DNA of 64,000 nt from an uncultured Rhodospirillales bacterium (GCA_903828515.1 CAIKMD010000007.1:434001-498000), one strand, 5' to 3'; shown: positions 24,465-33,601, counted from the stretch's first letter. Numbers and translations: made by a program. The notes: generated by a model not told the origin, from the letters alone.

Positions 24465-25565
24465 TCAGACATTGAAGCGGAAATGAAATATGTCGCCGTC
24501 GCGGACGAGGTAGTCGGCGCCTTCGAGGCGCATCTTGCCGGCTTCCTTGGCGCCCTGTTCGCCGCCGCAGGCGACGAAATCGTCATAGGCGATTGTTTCG
24601 GCGCGAATGAAGCCCTTCTCGAAATCGCTGTGAATGACGCCGGCCGCCTGGGGCGCTTTCGACCGGTTGGCGACGGTCCAGGCATGGGCTTCCTTCGGCC
24701 CGACGGTGAAGAAGGTCAGGAGATCGAGCAGCTTGTACCCGGCGCGGATCACCCGGTTGAGGCCGGCTTCCTCGAGGCCGAGGGCGACGAGGTATTCGCG
24801 CTTTTCACTTTCGTCGGCCAGCGCCGAGACCTCGGCCTCGATCGCCGCTGATACGATGACGCTCGCGGCGCCCCGGGACTTGGCGTATTCGGCGACTTTC
24901 GCGGATTGCGCATTGCCGGTGGCGGCCGATGCCTCGTCGACATTGGCGACGTAGAGCACCGGTTTGGCCGACAGAAGCTGCAGCGCCTTGAAGGCGGGAA
25001 TCTGATCGGCCGACAGTTTCAGCAGGCGCGGCGATTTTCCCTCGCGCAGCAATTCGAGCGCCGGCTCGGCGACTTCGAGCATCGCCTTGGCTTCCTTGTC
25101 GGCGCCGCGCAACTTCTTCTGCGCCGCGGTCACGCGCTTTTCGAGGCTTTCGAGATCGGCGATCATCAACTCGGTCTCGACCACTTCGGCATCGCGGATC
25201 GGATCGATCGAGCCCTCGACATGGGTGACGTTGCCGTCGTCGAAACACCGCAGGACATGCGCGATCGCCTCGACCTCGCGGATATGGCCGAGGAACTGGT
25301 TGCCGAGGCCTTCGCCCTTGGAGGCGCCGCGCACCAGCCCGGCGATGTCGACGAACTCCAACTGCGTCGCGACGATCTTGGCCGATTTGGCGAGCTTCGC
25401 GCAGACATCGAGCCGCTCGTCGGGCACCGCGACGCGGCCGATATTGGGCTCGATGGTACAGAACGGATAATTCGCCGCCTCGGCCGATTGCGTCGCCGTC
25501 AGCGCGTTGAAGAGCGTCGATTTGCCGATATTGGGCAGGCCGACGATGCCGCAATTAAAACCCAT
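24465..25565 (-). CDS. ychF: YchF/OLA1-type P-loop ATPase
   Basis: A 366-residue Obg-related NTPase that favours ATP over GTP and is linked to ribosomes and redox stress. G1 is GIVGLPNIGKSTLFNALT, G3 is LEFVDIAGLVRGASKGEGLG, and the usual NKxD is replaced by a YVANVDE strand, which fits the ATP preference. A coiled-coil insertion (about residues 140-180) and a C-terminal TGS-like domain (LLTFFTVGPKEAHAWTV, then AAGVIHSDFEKGFIRAE) follow. It starts one base after the pth stop, a pairing conserved in many bacteria. Confidence 0.95.
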   Translation of the reverse strand: MGFNCGIVGLPNIGKSTLFNALTATQSAEAANYPFCTIEPNIGRVAVPDERLDVCAKLAKSAKIVATQLEFVDIAGLVRGASKGEGLGNQFLGHIREVEAIAHVLRCFDDGNVTHVEGSIDPIRDAEVVETELMIADLESLEKRVTAAQKKLRGADKEAKAMLEVAEPALELLREGKSPRLLKLSADQIPAFKALQLLSAKPVLYVANVDEASAATGNAQSAKVAEYAKSRGAASVIVSAAIEAEVSALADESEKREYLVALGLEEAGLNRVIRAGYKLLDLLTFFTVGPKEAHAWTVANRSKAPQAAGVIHSDFEKGFIRAETIAYDDFVACGGEQGAKEAGKMRLEGADYLVRDGDIFHFRFNV

Positions 25566-25566
25566 C

Positions 25567-26187
25567 TCAGACCGGTTCCTTCGGTTCGCCTGGTGTCGGT
25601 GGCGGTGCTTTGGGTGGATTGGGCTTCACGATCGCGGCGACCTTGGTCATGAAACCAGTGGTGTCGGACGCCGCCAGAAACGGCGCCGCTTCGGCGATCG
25701 CGGCGATCATCGGGTCGAGCCAGACTCGTTCTTCCGCGAAAAAATTCTGCAGCACATAGGCCTCGACCAGTTCGCGCGCGCCGGGATGGCCGACGCCGAC
25801 GCGCACGCGCCAGTAATCCGGACCGATCGCGTCGTCGATCGAGCGCAGGCCGTTATGCCCCGCCGAGCCGCCGCCGCGTTTGACCCGCATCTTGCCTTCG
25901 GCGAGATCGATCTCGTCGTGGATGACGGCGATCTCTTCGGGCGGAATCTTGTAAAACCGCGCCGCCGCGCCGACGCTGTCGCCGCTCAGATTCATATACG
26001 TCTCGGGCTTGAGCGCCAAAAGCCTGGTGCCGCCGATGTCGCCTTCGGCGAGCGCGCCCTGAAACTTCCCGCGAAACGGCTTGAAGTCGAAACGTCGCGC
26101 GATCGCCTCGACCGCCATGAACCCGACATTGTGCCGGTTCAGGGCGTAGCGGGTACCCGGATTGCCGAGCCCGACGATGAGGCGCAT
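25567..26187 (-). CDS. pth: Peptidyl-tRNA hydrolase
   Basis: A 206-residue enzyme that cleaves the ester bond of peptidyl-tRNAs dropped from ribosomes. Motifs: LIVGLGNPGTRYALNRHNVG with the catalytic His and adjacent Asn, then PETYMNLSGDSVG, VIHDEIDLAEGKMRVKRGGG with the conserved Asp, and SAGHNGLRSIDDAIG. A Pro/Lys-rich tail extends the C-terminus slightly beyond the E. coli length. It lies between rplY and ychF in one operon. Confidence 0.95.
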   Translation of the reverse strand: MRLIVGLGNPGTRYALNRHNVGFMAVEAIARRFDFKPFRGKFQGALAEGDIGGTRLLALKPETYMNLSGDSVGAAARFYKIPPEEIAVIHDEIDLAEGKMRVKRGGGSAGHNGLRSIDDAIGPDYWRVRVGVGHPGARELVEAYVLQNFFAEERVWLDPMIAAIAEAAPFLAASDTTGFMTKVAAIVKPNPPKAPPPTPGEPKEPV

Positions 26188-26202
26188 GGCGCTCAGCGTG
26201 GC

Positions 26203-26224
26203 GGCGGCCCGTTGCCGGGCCGCC
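26203..26224. promoter_or_regulatory. Intercistronic hairpin between rplY and pth
   Basis: GGCGGCCCG (26203-26211) and CGGGCCGCC (26216-26224) form a perfect 9-bp stem with a 4-base loop in the 48-base gap. No U-run follows, so partial termination, processing or mRNA stability control is more likely than full termination. Confidence 0.4.
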
Positions 26225-26235
26225 CCACCTGTGCC

Positions 26236-26988
26236 TTACTTTTTCGCGGCGGGTTTGGCGCCGCCGGCTGCTGCGCCGGCCGCGGGGGCCGCGCCGGCCG
26301 CCGGTGCTGCTGCCGCGCCCGGTGCCGCCGGCGTATCGCCGGCTGCTGCCGCTGCCGCTGCCGCATCGGCCGCGCTCTTGGCCGCGGTCGCGGCCTGTGC
26401 CGCTGCGACCTGCTCGTCGCGCACGGCGGTCGGCGCCGCGATCGAGGCGACGGTGAAGTTGCGCGCCATCGTCGGGCGCGTGCCTTCGGGCAGTTTGACG
26501 TTCGTGATGTGGACGCTGTCGCCGATCTCGAACCCGTCGAGGCTGATCGTGATGCGGTCGGGGATCGCCTCGACCGGGCAGACCAGATCGATCTCGTGGC
26601 GCACGATGTTCAGCATGCCGCCGCGACGAATGCCCGGCGAGGTTTCCTGATTCGTGAACACCACCGGGACCGCCACCGTGACCGTGGTTCCCGCGTTGAC
26701 GCGCAGGAAGTCCACGTGCAGCGGATGATCGGTGACCGGATCGTACTGCACGTCGCGCGGCAGGCTGCGATGGGTCGTGCCGTTGAGGTCGAGGTTGACC
26801 AGGCGCGCGAAGAACCCGGGCTTGTGAAGCTCGCGGGTCAACTCGCGGGGATCGACGGACACCAACGTTGCGGGCTTGCCTTCACCATAAAGGACTCCCG
26901 GCACGCGACCTGCACGGCGAGCGGCCCGGGCGGCCCCCTTTCCAGCCCGGTCGCGCGCCTCGGCGCGTAAAGTAATCGTCTCGGCCAT
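26236..26988 (-). CDS. rplY: 50S ribosomal protein L25, CTC type with Ala/Pro-rich tail
   Basis: A 250-residue L25 of the long (CTC) form, which binds 5S rRNA. The N-terminal L25 domain is visible in RAARRAGRVPGVLYGEGKPA, and the second beta domain in DHPLHVDFLRVNAGTTVTV and LVCPVEAIPDRITISLDGFE. The last 60 or so residues are low-complexity Ala, Gly and Pro ending in Lys-Lys, encoded by GC-rich repetitive DNA at about 26240-26400. Such tails vary between species. AAGGAG precedes the ATG. prs lies upstream in the same direction, as in many alphaproteobacteria. Confidence 0.95.
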   Translation of the reverse strand: MAETITLRAEARDRAGKGAARAARRAGRVPGVLYGEGKPATLVSVDPRELTRELHKPGFFARLVNLDLNGTTHRSLPRDVQYDPVTDHPLHVDFLRVNAGTTVTVAVPVVFTNQETSPGIRRGGMLNIVRHEIDLVCPVEAIPDRITISLDGFEIGDSVHITNVKLPEGTRPTMARNFTVASIAAPTAVRDEQVAAAQAATAAKSAADAAAAAAAAGDTPAAPGAAAAPAAGAAPAAGAAAGGAKPAAKK

Positions 26989-27059
26989 AACTTACTCCTT
27001 CGTGCGGCAATGGCGACGGCCTCCAGGGGTGCCGTACGCCGGTTGTGAAACTGGTGTTG

Positions 27060-27998
27060 TTAAACGAACAGGCTCGAGACCGAACGTTCCTCGCTGATGC
27101 GCTGGATCGCTTCGGCCATCAAGGGTGCAATCGTGAGGCGCCTGATGTTGCGCGCGGCGGTCACCGCCTCGGTGGCGGCGATGCTGTCGGTGGTGACGAG
27201 CGCTTCCATCGGGGACGCCGCGATGCGCGCGACCGCGCCGCCCGACAAGACGCCATGGGTGACATAGGCGGAAACCGATTTCGCGCCGCGTTCCATCAGC
27301 GCTTCGGCGGCGTTGCAGAGCGTGCCGGCGCTGTCGACGATGTCGTCGATCAGGATGCAGCGGCGGCCGTCGACGTCGCCGATGATGTTCATGACTTCGC
27401 TGACGCCGGCGCGTTCGCGCCGCTTGTCGATGATCGCGAGGTCGGCATCGACCCGGCGCGCGATCGCGCGGGCGCGGACCACACCGCCGACATCGGGCGA
27501 CACCACGACCAGGTCGCCGCCGCCGCCGTTATAGCGTTCCTTGATGTCGTCGATGAAGACCGGCGCGGCGAAGAGATTGTCCAGCGGGATGTCGAAGAAG
27601 CCTTGAATCTGGCCGGCGTGAAGATCGAGGGTGAGAACCCGGTCGGCACCGGCCGCCGTGATCATGTTGGCGACCAGTTTGGCCGAGATCGGCGTGCGCG
27701 GACCCGATTTGCGGTCCTGGCGGGCATAGCCGTAATAGGGGATGACCGCGGTCGCGCGCCGTACCGAGGCGCGTTTCAGCGCGTCGAGGGTGACCAGCAG
27801 TTCCATCAGGTTGTCGTTGGCGGGGAACGAAGTGGACTGGATGACGAAGACGTCCTCACCGCGGGCGTTTTCGTGAATTTCGACAAAGACTTCCTGATCC
27901 TGGAATCGCCGTACGCTGGCGTCCGTCAGGGGAAGATGCAAATGGGCCGAAATCGCCTCGGCGAGCGGCCGATTGCTGTTACAGGCAAGGATTTTCAT
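27060..27998 (-). CDS. prs: Ribose-phosphate pyrophosphokinase
   Basis: A 312-residue PRPP synthase that makes phosphoribosyl pyrophosphate from ribose-5-phosphate and ATP for nucleotide, His and Trp synthesis. Landmarks: [56 protein letters not shown], the metal and ribose-5-phosphate segment [20 protein letters not shown], and the PRPP loop [14 protein letters not shown]. It heads the operon prs-rplY-pth-ychF. Upstream, a terminator separates it from the lipoprotein operon. Confidence 0.96.
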   Translation of the reverse strand: MKILACNSNRPLAEAISAHLHLPLTDASVRRFQDQEVFVEIHENARGEDVFVIQSTSFPANDNLMELLVTLDALKRASVRRATAVIPYYGYARQDRKSGPRTPISAKLVANMITAAGADRVLTLDLHAGQIQGFFDIPLDNLFAAPVFIDDIKERYNGGGGDLVVVSPDVGGVVRARAIARRVDADLAIIDKRRERAGVSEVMNIIGDVDGRRCILIDDIVDSAGTLCNAAEALMERGAKSVSAYVTHGVLSGGAVARIAASPMEALVTTDSIAATEAVTAARNIRRLTIAPLMAEAIQRISEERSVSSLFV

Positions 27999-28036
27999 GC
28001 GAATTGAGCCAGTCCCGCGAGCGCGCGGAATGTAAC

Positions 28037-28066
28037 AAAGGGGGTGGGTCCTGTAAACCCGCCCCC
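28037..28066 (-). terminator. Rho-independent terminator of the hldD-lgt-midA-pgeF-lipoprotein operon
   Basis: On the minus strand GGGGGCGGGT pairs with ACCCACCCCC (one G:U) around a 7-base loop, followed by TTTGTTACATT. It lies 8 bases after the lipoprotein stop codon and before prs. Confidence 0.7.
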
Positions 28067-28074
28067 CGGGCGGC

Positions 28075-28938
28075 TCAGGACCGGGCGTCGGCCTTCCGCG
28101 CCTCGGCGATCAGCGCCGCGATGCCGGGTGCGGCGGCATTGGCAACATCGAAGGCGGTCAGGCCCCAGGGGCCGTCGAGGCTGCCGGCGGCGACCGCGTT
28201 TTCCTGGTTGACCTGCCCCAGCAGGGCGCCCTGGGGATCGAGCAGCGACCAGGCGATTTTGACGCTCTGCTTGCCGCTATCGGGTTTCGATATCTCGACC
28301 TTGCCTTCGACGACGAAGCCCGGTTTGTCGGCGGGCTTTTGAATGAGAGGGACCTTGGCGCGGCGCAGCGCGTCGGCCATCGCGATCGACAAAGCCTCGC
28401 CGCCGTCGCCCGGCGCGCCCGTCACTTTATGAACCGCGACCAGCGGGTCGGTGCCGGCGACTGCCAGCGGCGCGGTATTTTGCACCATTTTCGCCAGGGC
28501 GGGCGCGGCCTGCCGCGCGATCTCCGAAACGCCGGTCCCGCCATGCTGCCACGCGGCCTGGGAGAGAAGCTGGGTGCTTTGCTCGATGGCATGCACGGTC
28601 GTCCCGTCGGCTTCGCGCATTTCCCAGGTAATGGTGACGTTGAGATTGCCGCTGCCGGCGTCCTCCGTCGTGGCCGCCCCTTGCAGGCGATAGGAGTGCT
28701 TGTTCCGGGCTTCCGTGCTCGCCGGGACGTCCTGATCCTGCAACGCCGTGGCCATCGCGCCGGCGAGGTCGTGCGCGGCCGGCTCGGGTGCGCCGGTGAT
28801 CGGCATGACGATCACGCCCGCGCTATCGGGCGGCGTCAGGATCGGCGCGTTGGACGGCGGCCGGTCGTCGGCGAAAGGATGCGGCAGGGGCTGACAAGCC
28901 GACAGCAGCAAGATGGCAGCGATGACGGCAAAACGCAT
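28075..28938 (-). CDS. Putative lipoprotein of unknown function
   Basis: A 287-residue protein with a lipoprotein signal: [15 protein letters not shown], where LSAC is a good lipobox and the Cys would be lipidated. After a Pro-rich linker the mature part has two similar-looking halves of about 120 residues. Each contains a Met-Ala-x-Ala-Leu pattern ([27 protein letters not shown]) followed by a beta-rich stretch ([26 protein letters not shown]), which suggests an internal duplication. No catalytic motif is seen. It ends the operon that contains lgt, whose product attaches the lipid to such proteins. Confidence 0.65.
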   Translation of the reverse strand: MRFAVIAAILLLSACQPLPHPFADDRPPSNAPILTPPDSAGVIVMPITGAPEPAAHDLAGAMATALQDQDVPASTEARNKHSYRLQGAATTEDAGSGNLNVTITWEMREADGTTVHAIEQSTQLLSQAAWQHGGTGVSEIARQAAPALAKMVQNTAPLAVAGTDPLVAVHKVTGAPGDGGEALSIAMADALRRAKVPLIQKPADKPGFVVEGKVEISKPDSGKQSVKIAWSLLDPQGALLGQVNQENAVAAGSLDGPWGLTAFDVANAAAPGIAALIAEARKADARS

Positions 28939-28962
28939 GGCGCGGATGATACCGGCCGTCCT

Positions 28963-29727
28963 TCAAGGCGCAAGGCAGATCGCCGAGAGCAGATGGCCGA
29001 ATTGCTTTTCGCCGGTCAGACACATGCGGCGATAGGAAAAAAATCGTGCCGGTTCACCGGCGGTATCGCCGCCGGTGGCGCCGATGCGGGTGACGCCCGC
29101 TGCCACGAGGCGGGTGCGCGCGTAACCGGCAAGATCGAACAGGTAATGGCTCTCGCGCGGCGCCGCGCGGAAGAACGCGGCGTTGTCGGGGCTCTGCGCG
29201 AGAAACGGCGCCGGAAATTCCGGCCCGACTTCATAGGAATTCTTGCCGATGCAGGGGCCGACGACGGCGGCGATGCGCGCGCGCGACGCACCGGCCTCGA
29301 CCATCGCCGCGATCGTCGCCTCGATCACGCCGGTGACGGCGCCGCGCCAACCGGCATGCGCCGCCGCGACGATGCCGGCCTTGGCATCGGCGAACAGAAC
29401 CGGCGCGCAATCGGCGGTCAGGATGCCGAGCACGATGCCTTTCGTTTTCGTCATCATCGCATCGGCGCGCGGACGCTCGTCATGTGCCCACGGGTGTTCG
29501 ACCGTCACGACCTCGGCGCCGTGCACCTGATGACAGGTGACCAATTGCTCGGGACGGGCGTCCAACGCCGCCATTGCGATGCAGCGGTTCTCGTTGACCT
29601 TGGCGATGTCGTCGCCCGAACCGAGGCTGCAATTCATCGACGCGAAGATCCCGTCGCTGACGCCGCCCTCGCGGGTGAAGAAGCCGTGGCGGATCGCGGG
29701 CTCGTCGAACAGCGGCGCGCGGATCAT
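28963..29727 (-). CDS. pgeF: Peptidoglycan editing factor PgeF (YfiH/laccase-domain family)
   Basis: A 254-residue protein of the YfiH family (Cu-oxidase_4). The metal-site residues are visible in VTCHQVHGAEV (His), ILTADCAPVLFAD (Cys) and AAAHAGWRGAV (His), with the terminal FFSYRR block also present. Family members prevent L-Ser being misplaced in peptidoglycan precursors in E. coli and have been reported to show purine-nucleoside or polyphenol activity. The start overlaps the stop of the upstream methyltransferase gene as ATGA. Confidence 0.9.
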   Translation of the reverse strand: MIRAPLFDEPAIRHGFFTREGGVSDGIFASMNCSLGSGDDIAKVNENRCIAMAALDARPEQLVTCHQVHGAEVVTVEHPWAHDERPRADAMMTKTKGIVLGILTADCAPVLFADAKAGIVAAAHAGWRGAVTGVIEATIAAMVEAGASRARIAAVVGPCIGKNSYEVGPEFPAPFLAQSPDNAAFFRAAPRESHYLFDLAGYARTRLVAAGVTRIGATGGDTAGEPARFFSYRRMCLTGEKQFGHLLSAICLAP

Positions 29728-30782
29728 GCGAGACCCTCCAGCGCGATGTTCGGTTGCGACAGCGCCATGACTTTGAACAACACGCCCATCTGGCCAGAAT
29801 CAATTAGGCGGCGGCAACCCGAGCGGATCGCGGCGGCTTGCGCCGGTGTCGCGCGTTGCAGGAGCGCCGCCTCGCGCGCGGCGATGCCGAGCCGCGCGAG
29901 AAACGCGCCCTGGCCGATCGGTCCGTGAACCGCCGCGCCGGCGGCCTGCGCCGCGCTGGCGAAAGCGGCGAAATCGACATGGGCGGTGAGATCGGCGCTG
30001 CCCGGTTCGTCGAGCACGGATTGCGCGCGATGGCGGCGCACCGCCTGCAGCGTGTCGCCATAGGCGCGCGGGTAATAGCCGTAATCGACGAACAGCGCGG
30101 CGCCGCCGTCATTGGCAAGCCGCGAACCCAACGCCGCGCCGAGCGCGATCGCGGCAGGGCAGAGTTCGGCGATCGCGTTTTCCGGCGCGGCGGGCAACAA
30201 TTCGGCGCCGAGCGCGCTCGGGCCGGGATCGAGCAGAAAGGCGAGGGTCTCGCGATCGTCGGCGAGGCCGATGCGCCGTTCGTGCCACGCGGCGCCGCTG
30301 CACTGGAATTGCCGGATCGGCAGCGCGTCGAGAAATTCATTGGCGACGAGCAGCATGGGGCCGGGCGGCAGCGTCGCGATGCCGTCATGCCATTGCGGCT
30401 GGTAGCTGGCGAGCTTCTCCGATTGCAGCGCGCGCAGGGCCGGGCTGCGTTCGACCAGATGAAGTTGCGCGGCGCGGGCGAAATCCGGCGCGCCGCGCGC
30501 CGCGCGCAACAGATCCGCCATCATCGTGCCGCGTCCGGGACCCAGTTCGACCAGCAGCACCGGGTCGGGCTTGCCGATGCTTTCCCAGCTCGCCGCGCAC
30601 CACGCGCCGATGAGTTCGCCGAAGACCTGGCTCACTTCGGGCGCGGTGATGAAATCGCCGGCCTGGCCGAACGGATCGCCCGCTGCGTAATAGTGCGAGA
30701 CCGCTTCGCTCATGTACTCGGCCACGCTCATCGGCCCGTTGGCGCGAATACGCCGGGCGAGATGCTGGCCGAGCGCGGTCAT
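29724..30782 (-). CDS. MidA/NDUFAF7-family SAM-dependent methyltransferase
   Basis: A 352-residue protein of the MidA family. The SAM-binding motif is LVELGPGRGTMMADLLRAAR, preceded by YYAAGDPFGQAGDFITAPEV, which is diagnostic of the family, and FGELIGAWCAASWE. The mitochondrial homologue NDUFAF7 methylates an Arg of a complex I subunit, and a similar role for the bacterial protein is plausible but unproven. It starts within the lgt stop codon and overlaps pgeF by 4 bases, so the operon is translationally coupled throughout. Confidence 0.9.
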   Translation of the reverse strand: MTALGQHLARRIRANGPMSVAEYMSEAVSHYYAAGDPFGQAGDFITAPEVSQVFGELIGAWCAASWESIGKPDPVLLVELGPGRGTMMADLLRAARGAPDFARAAQLHLVERSPALRALQSEKLASYQPQWHDGIATLPPGPMLLVANEFLDALPIRQFQCSGAAWHERRIGLADDRETLAFLLDPGPSALGAELLPAAPENAIAELCPAAIALGAALGSRLANDGGAALFVDYGYYPRAYGDTLQAVRRHRAQSVLDEPGSADLTAHVDFAAFASAAQAAGAAVHGPIGQGAFLARLGIAAREAALLQRATPAQAAAIRSGCRRLIDSGQMGVLFKVMALSQPNIALEGLA

Positions 30783-31570
30783 GTCTCGGGCTTGGCGCGC
30801 CAGAACACCCAGAGCCCGAGCAGCAAGACCGGGATGGAGAGGAGCTGGCCCATGGTAGCGCCGAAAAAGAGATAGCCCATGAAGGCGTCGGGCTCGCGGA
30901 AGAATTCGACGAAGATACGAAAAACGGCATATCCCATCAGGAACACGCCCGACAACGCGCCGGGCCGGTCGCGGATATGGGTCCAGCGCAGCAGCGCGAA
31001 CAGCAGAAGGAACAGCACGAGGCCTTCGAGACCGGCCTCATAGAGCTGGCTTGGATGGCGCGGTTCGGGCCCGGCGCCGGGGAACGCCATCGCCCAGGGC
31101 ACGGTGCTCGGCTTGCCCCACAATTCGCCATTGATGAAGTTCGCCGCGCGGCCGAAGAAAATGCCGATCGGCACGGCGCTGGTGATGATGTCGGCAAACG
31201 CGAAGAGCGACAGGCCGCGCTGCCGGCAGAACAGGAAGATCGCGGTGATGACGCCGAGCGCGCCGCCGTGGAACGACATCCCGCCGTGCCAGACCTGCAG
31301 AATCTCGCTCGGGTTCGCGAAATAGAAATCGGGCTTATAGAAAAGCACATAGCCGGCGCGGCCGCCCAGCACGACGCCGAGCGTCGCCCAGACCAGGAAA
31401 TCGTCGATCGCGGTTTGCGAGGCGACCGCCGGCGGGCGCTTGGCGACCCACAGGCAATAGCGCCAGCCGAGCAGCAGCCCGACGATGTAAGCGAGCGCAT
31501 ACCAGCGGATCGCAAAGGGCCCGATGGCGATGGCGATCGGATCGAAAGCCGGAAACGCGATGGACAGCAT
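30779..31570 (-). CDS. lgt: Prolipoprotein diacylglyceryl transferase
   Basis: A 263-residue inner-membrane enzyme with about seven hydrophobic segments. It attaches diacylglycerol to the lipobox Cys of prolipoproteins, the first step of lipoprotein maturation. The signature blocks VWHGGMSFHGGALGVI, GIFFGRAANFINGELWG and RHPSQLYEAGLEG are all present. The start shares a base with the hldD stop (TGATG). The operon also ends in a lipoprotein gene. Confidence 0.95.
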   Translation of the reverse strand: MLSIAFPAFDPIAIAIGPFAIRWYALAYIVGLLLGWRYCLWVAKRPPAVASQTAIDDFLVWATLGVVLGGRAGYVLFYKPDFYFANPSEILQVWHGGMSFHGGALGVITAIFLFCRQRGLSLFAFADIITSAVPIGIFFGRAANFINGELWGKPSTVPWAMAFPGAGPEPRHPSQLYEAGLEGLVLFLLLFALLRWTHIRDRPGALSGVFLMGYAVFRIFVEFFREPDAFMGYLFFGATMGQLLSIPVLLLGLWVFWRAKPET

Positions 31571-32556
31571 CAGCGATAAGGGTCCGCGGCGGCGAGATAG
31601 GTCTGGACGTAATCCTTCACCCCGTCTTCGAGCGAGGTGGCGGGCGCGTTGAAACCCGCCGCGCGGATGCGCGCCATCGGCGCCTCGGTGAAGTACTGAT
31701 ACTTGTCGCGAATCTGGACCGGCGTATCGACGTAATCGATCATCGGCTCCTTGCCGAGCGCGCGATAGACCGCGGCGGCGAGGTCGGCGAAACTGCGCGC
31801 TGTGCCGCTGCCGGAATTGAACAGGCCGCTGACTTCCGGGTGGTCATAGAGAAACAGCATCTCGGCGACGCAATCATTGATGTAGACGAAATCGCGCTTC
31901 TGGCCGCCATGGGGAATGCCCTCGCGGTGCGACCGGAAAAGATGGCAATGCGCGCCCGCTTCGGCCCGCACGAAGATTTGCGCGACGACGCTTTTCTGGT
32001 CGCCCTTGTGATACTCGTTCGGCCCGAACACGTTGAAGAATTTGATCCCGGCCCATTGCGGCGGCGTCGCCTCTTTGCGCTCGACCAGGCGCGCGACGCG
32101 GCGATCGAAGAGATGCTTCGACCAGCCATAGGCGTTGAGCGGCTGGAGCTTGGCGAGCGCGTCCGAGGACCCGTCGTCGCCGAAGCCGGCCTCGCCGCCG
32201 CCATAGGTCGCGGCCGACGACGCGTAGATGAAGCGCGTGCCGGTGGCGGCGCACCAATCCCACAGCGCCAGCGACAGCGCGAAATTATTCTCGATGATCA
32301 GGTCGGCGTCGCGTTCGGTGGTCGACGACGAAGCGCCGAGGTGAAAGATCGCGTCGATCCCCTTGGGATGGGATCCGAGGAAAGCGGCCAACGTCTCGGG
32401 CAGGATCAGTCCCGCGAGCTCGCGCTTGCCGAGATTGCGCCATTTGTCGTCGTTGCCGAGGCGGTCGCACACGACGAGGTCGGGCAGGCCCCGTTCATCG
32501 AGCGCCGCCACCAGATTCGAGCCGATGAAGCCGGCGCCGCCAGTGATCAGGATCAT
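31570..32556 (-). CDS. hldD: ADP-glyceromanno-heptose 6-epimerase
   Basis: A 328-residue short-chain (extended) dehydrogenase/epimerase that converts ADP-D-glycero-D-manno-heptose to the L-glycero form for LPS core. Features: MILITGGAGFIGSNLVAALD, LGASSSTTERD, the catalytic YGWSK in NAYGWSKHLFDRRV, KFFNVFGPNEYHKG and GGQKRDFVYINDCV. The other heptose genes are not in this window. It leads the operon with lgt, midA, pgeF and a lipoprotein gene. The ATG lies 5 bases after a good -10 box, so the transcript may be leaderless. Confidence 0.93.
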   Translation of the reverse strand: MILITGGAGFIGSNLVAALDERGLPDLVVCDRLGNDDKWRNLGKRELAGLILPETLAAFLGSHPKGIDAIFHLGASSSTTERDADLIIENNFALSLALWDWCAATGTRFIYASSAATYGGGEAGFGDDGSSDALAKLQPLNAYGWSKHLFDRRVARLVERKEATPPQWAGIKFFNVFGPNEYHKGDQKSVVAQIFVRAEAGAHCHLFRSHREGIPHGGQKRDFVYINDCVAEMLFLYDHPEVSGLFNSGSGTARSFADLAAAVYRALGKEPMIDYVDTPVQIRDKYQYFTEAPMARIRAAGFNAPATSLEDGVKDYVQTYLAAADPYR

Positions 32557-32561
32557 CGCTC

Positions 32562-32591
32562 TTTATAGGCGTAAGAAAGTGCGGGTCACAA
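32562..32591 (-). promoter_or_regulatory. Candidate promoter of hldD (possibly leaderless)
   Basis: On the minus strand TTGTGA (32591-32586) and TATAAA (32567-32562) are separated by 18 bases. The expected start of transcription is at or next to the ATG at 32556, and no ribosome site fits between them. Confidence 0.45.
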
Positions 32592-32633
32592 GGAGACGTT
32601 CCCCTTGTCGGCATGGCGTGCTAGGGACGGCGC

Positions 32634-32915
32634 ATGCAAACCCAGAACCGCTTTCTCGACGATCTAGCCCGCGTCGCCACCGGCGCGGCGGGGGCTTTCA
32701 CCGGGATGCGTGGCGAAGTCGAATCCCGCCTGCGCGATCAGTTCGAGCGGATCCTTGGCCGGATGAACCTGGTTCGCCGCGAAGAATTCGAAGCGGTGAA
32801 GGCGATGGCGGCCAAAGCGCGCGCCGCCCAGGAGGCGCTCGAGAAACGGCTCGCCGCGCTCGAGGCAAAAACCGGCGTCAAAAAGCCCGCGGCACGTCGC
32901 GCAACCAAGCGCTGA
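32634..32915 (+). CDS. ubiK: UbiK/YqiC-type accessory protein (BMFP family)
   Basis: A 93-residue protein. The N-terminal half is a short amphipathic region (FLDDLARVATGAAGAF), followed by MRGEVESRLRDQFERILGRM, then LVRREEFEAVKAMAAKAR and a coiled coil ending in a Lys/Arg-rich tail. That is the BMFP_YqiC pattern. UbiK in E. coli is an accessory factor for aerobic ubiquinone biosynthesis and promotes membrane association of the Ubi complex. The gene is divergent from hldD. A GC hairpin without a strong U-run follows its stop. Confidence 0.85.
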   Translation: MQTQNRFLDDLARVATGAAGAFTGMRGEVESRLRDQFERILGRMNLVRREEFEAVKAMAAKARAAQEALEKRLAALEAKTGVKKPAARRATKR

Positions 32916-33097
32916 AGCGGGTCGCGGCAGCCCGAACCGGGCCTGCAGCGCCAAAATCCGCACTTATCCCACGGTTTTTAGGGGTTGGCCCAATTCGGCC
33001 TTGCGCCCGACTCTGCACTTTGGCAGGCTCGTCTATAGTAGTTGAACGGGGGACTACCTACCAAATCTCGTGGGTCCCGGCCGCGAAGGAGTGCGCG

Positions 33098-33601
33098 ATG
33101 ACCGCCTTGTCGCTCGAGACCAAGGCCGTTTCTGCCAATCCCATCGACCTTGTCGAGGAGATCGTGCAGGCCAATGAGTGGCCGCATGACCGCCAAACCG
33201 ACGAAGAGATGGTGGTGGAGATTTCGGGGCGGTGGTGCGATTACCGCCTGCTGTTCATCTGGCAGCGCGAGATGAACGCGCTGCATTTTTCCTGTGCTTT
33301 CGAGATGAAGGTGCCGCGCACGCGGCGCGCCGCCGTCTACGAGCTGCTCGCGGCGATGAACGAGCGGCTGTGGTTCGGACATTTCGATCTCGCCTCGGAC
33401 GACGCCTCGCCGGCTTTCCGCCAGGGCGTGTTGCTGCGCGGATCGTTCGGCGCCAGCGTCGAACAGATCGAGGATCTCGTCGATATCTCGTTGTCGGAAT
33501 GCGAACGCTTCTTTCCCGCCTTCCAGCTCGTCGTCTGGGGCGGCAAGAGCGCCGAGGAGGCCATTGCCGCCTCGATGATCGATCCAGTGGGTGAAGCCTA
33601 A
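33098..33601 (+). CDS. YbjN domain protein
   Basis: A 167-residue cytosolic protein of the YbjN family, which resembles type III secretion chaperones in fold. Landmarks are EMVVEISGRWCDYRLLFIWQ, LHFSCAFEMKVPRTRRAAVY, LLAAMNERLWFGHFDLA and the C-terminal VWGGKSAEEAIAASMID. Function is unclear; in enterics the homologue influences stress and motility. The ATG at 33098 has an excellent AAGGAG 7 bases upstream, which decides the start. The downstream proC begins at a GTG inside this gene (11-base overlap). That YbjN-proC order recurs in alphaproteobacteria. Confidence 0.85.
   Translation: MTALSLETKAVSANPIDLVEEIVQANEWPHDRQTDEEMVVEISGRWCDYRLLFIWQREMNALHFSCAFEMKVPRTRRAAVYELLAAMNERLWFGHFDLASDDASPAFRQGVLLRGSFGASVEQIEDLVDISLSECERFFPAFQLVVWGGKSAEEAIAASMIDPVGEA

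Noticed and set aside
32916-33097. Promoter made of TTGGCA and TATAGT upstream of ybjN
   Set aside because: The two boxes are only 8 bases apart, so they cannot form one sigma-70 promoter, and a sigma-54 GG-N10-GC pattern does not fit.
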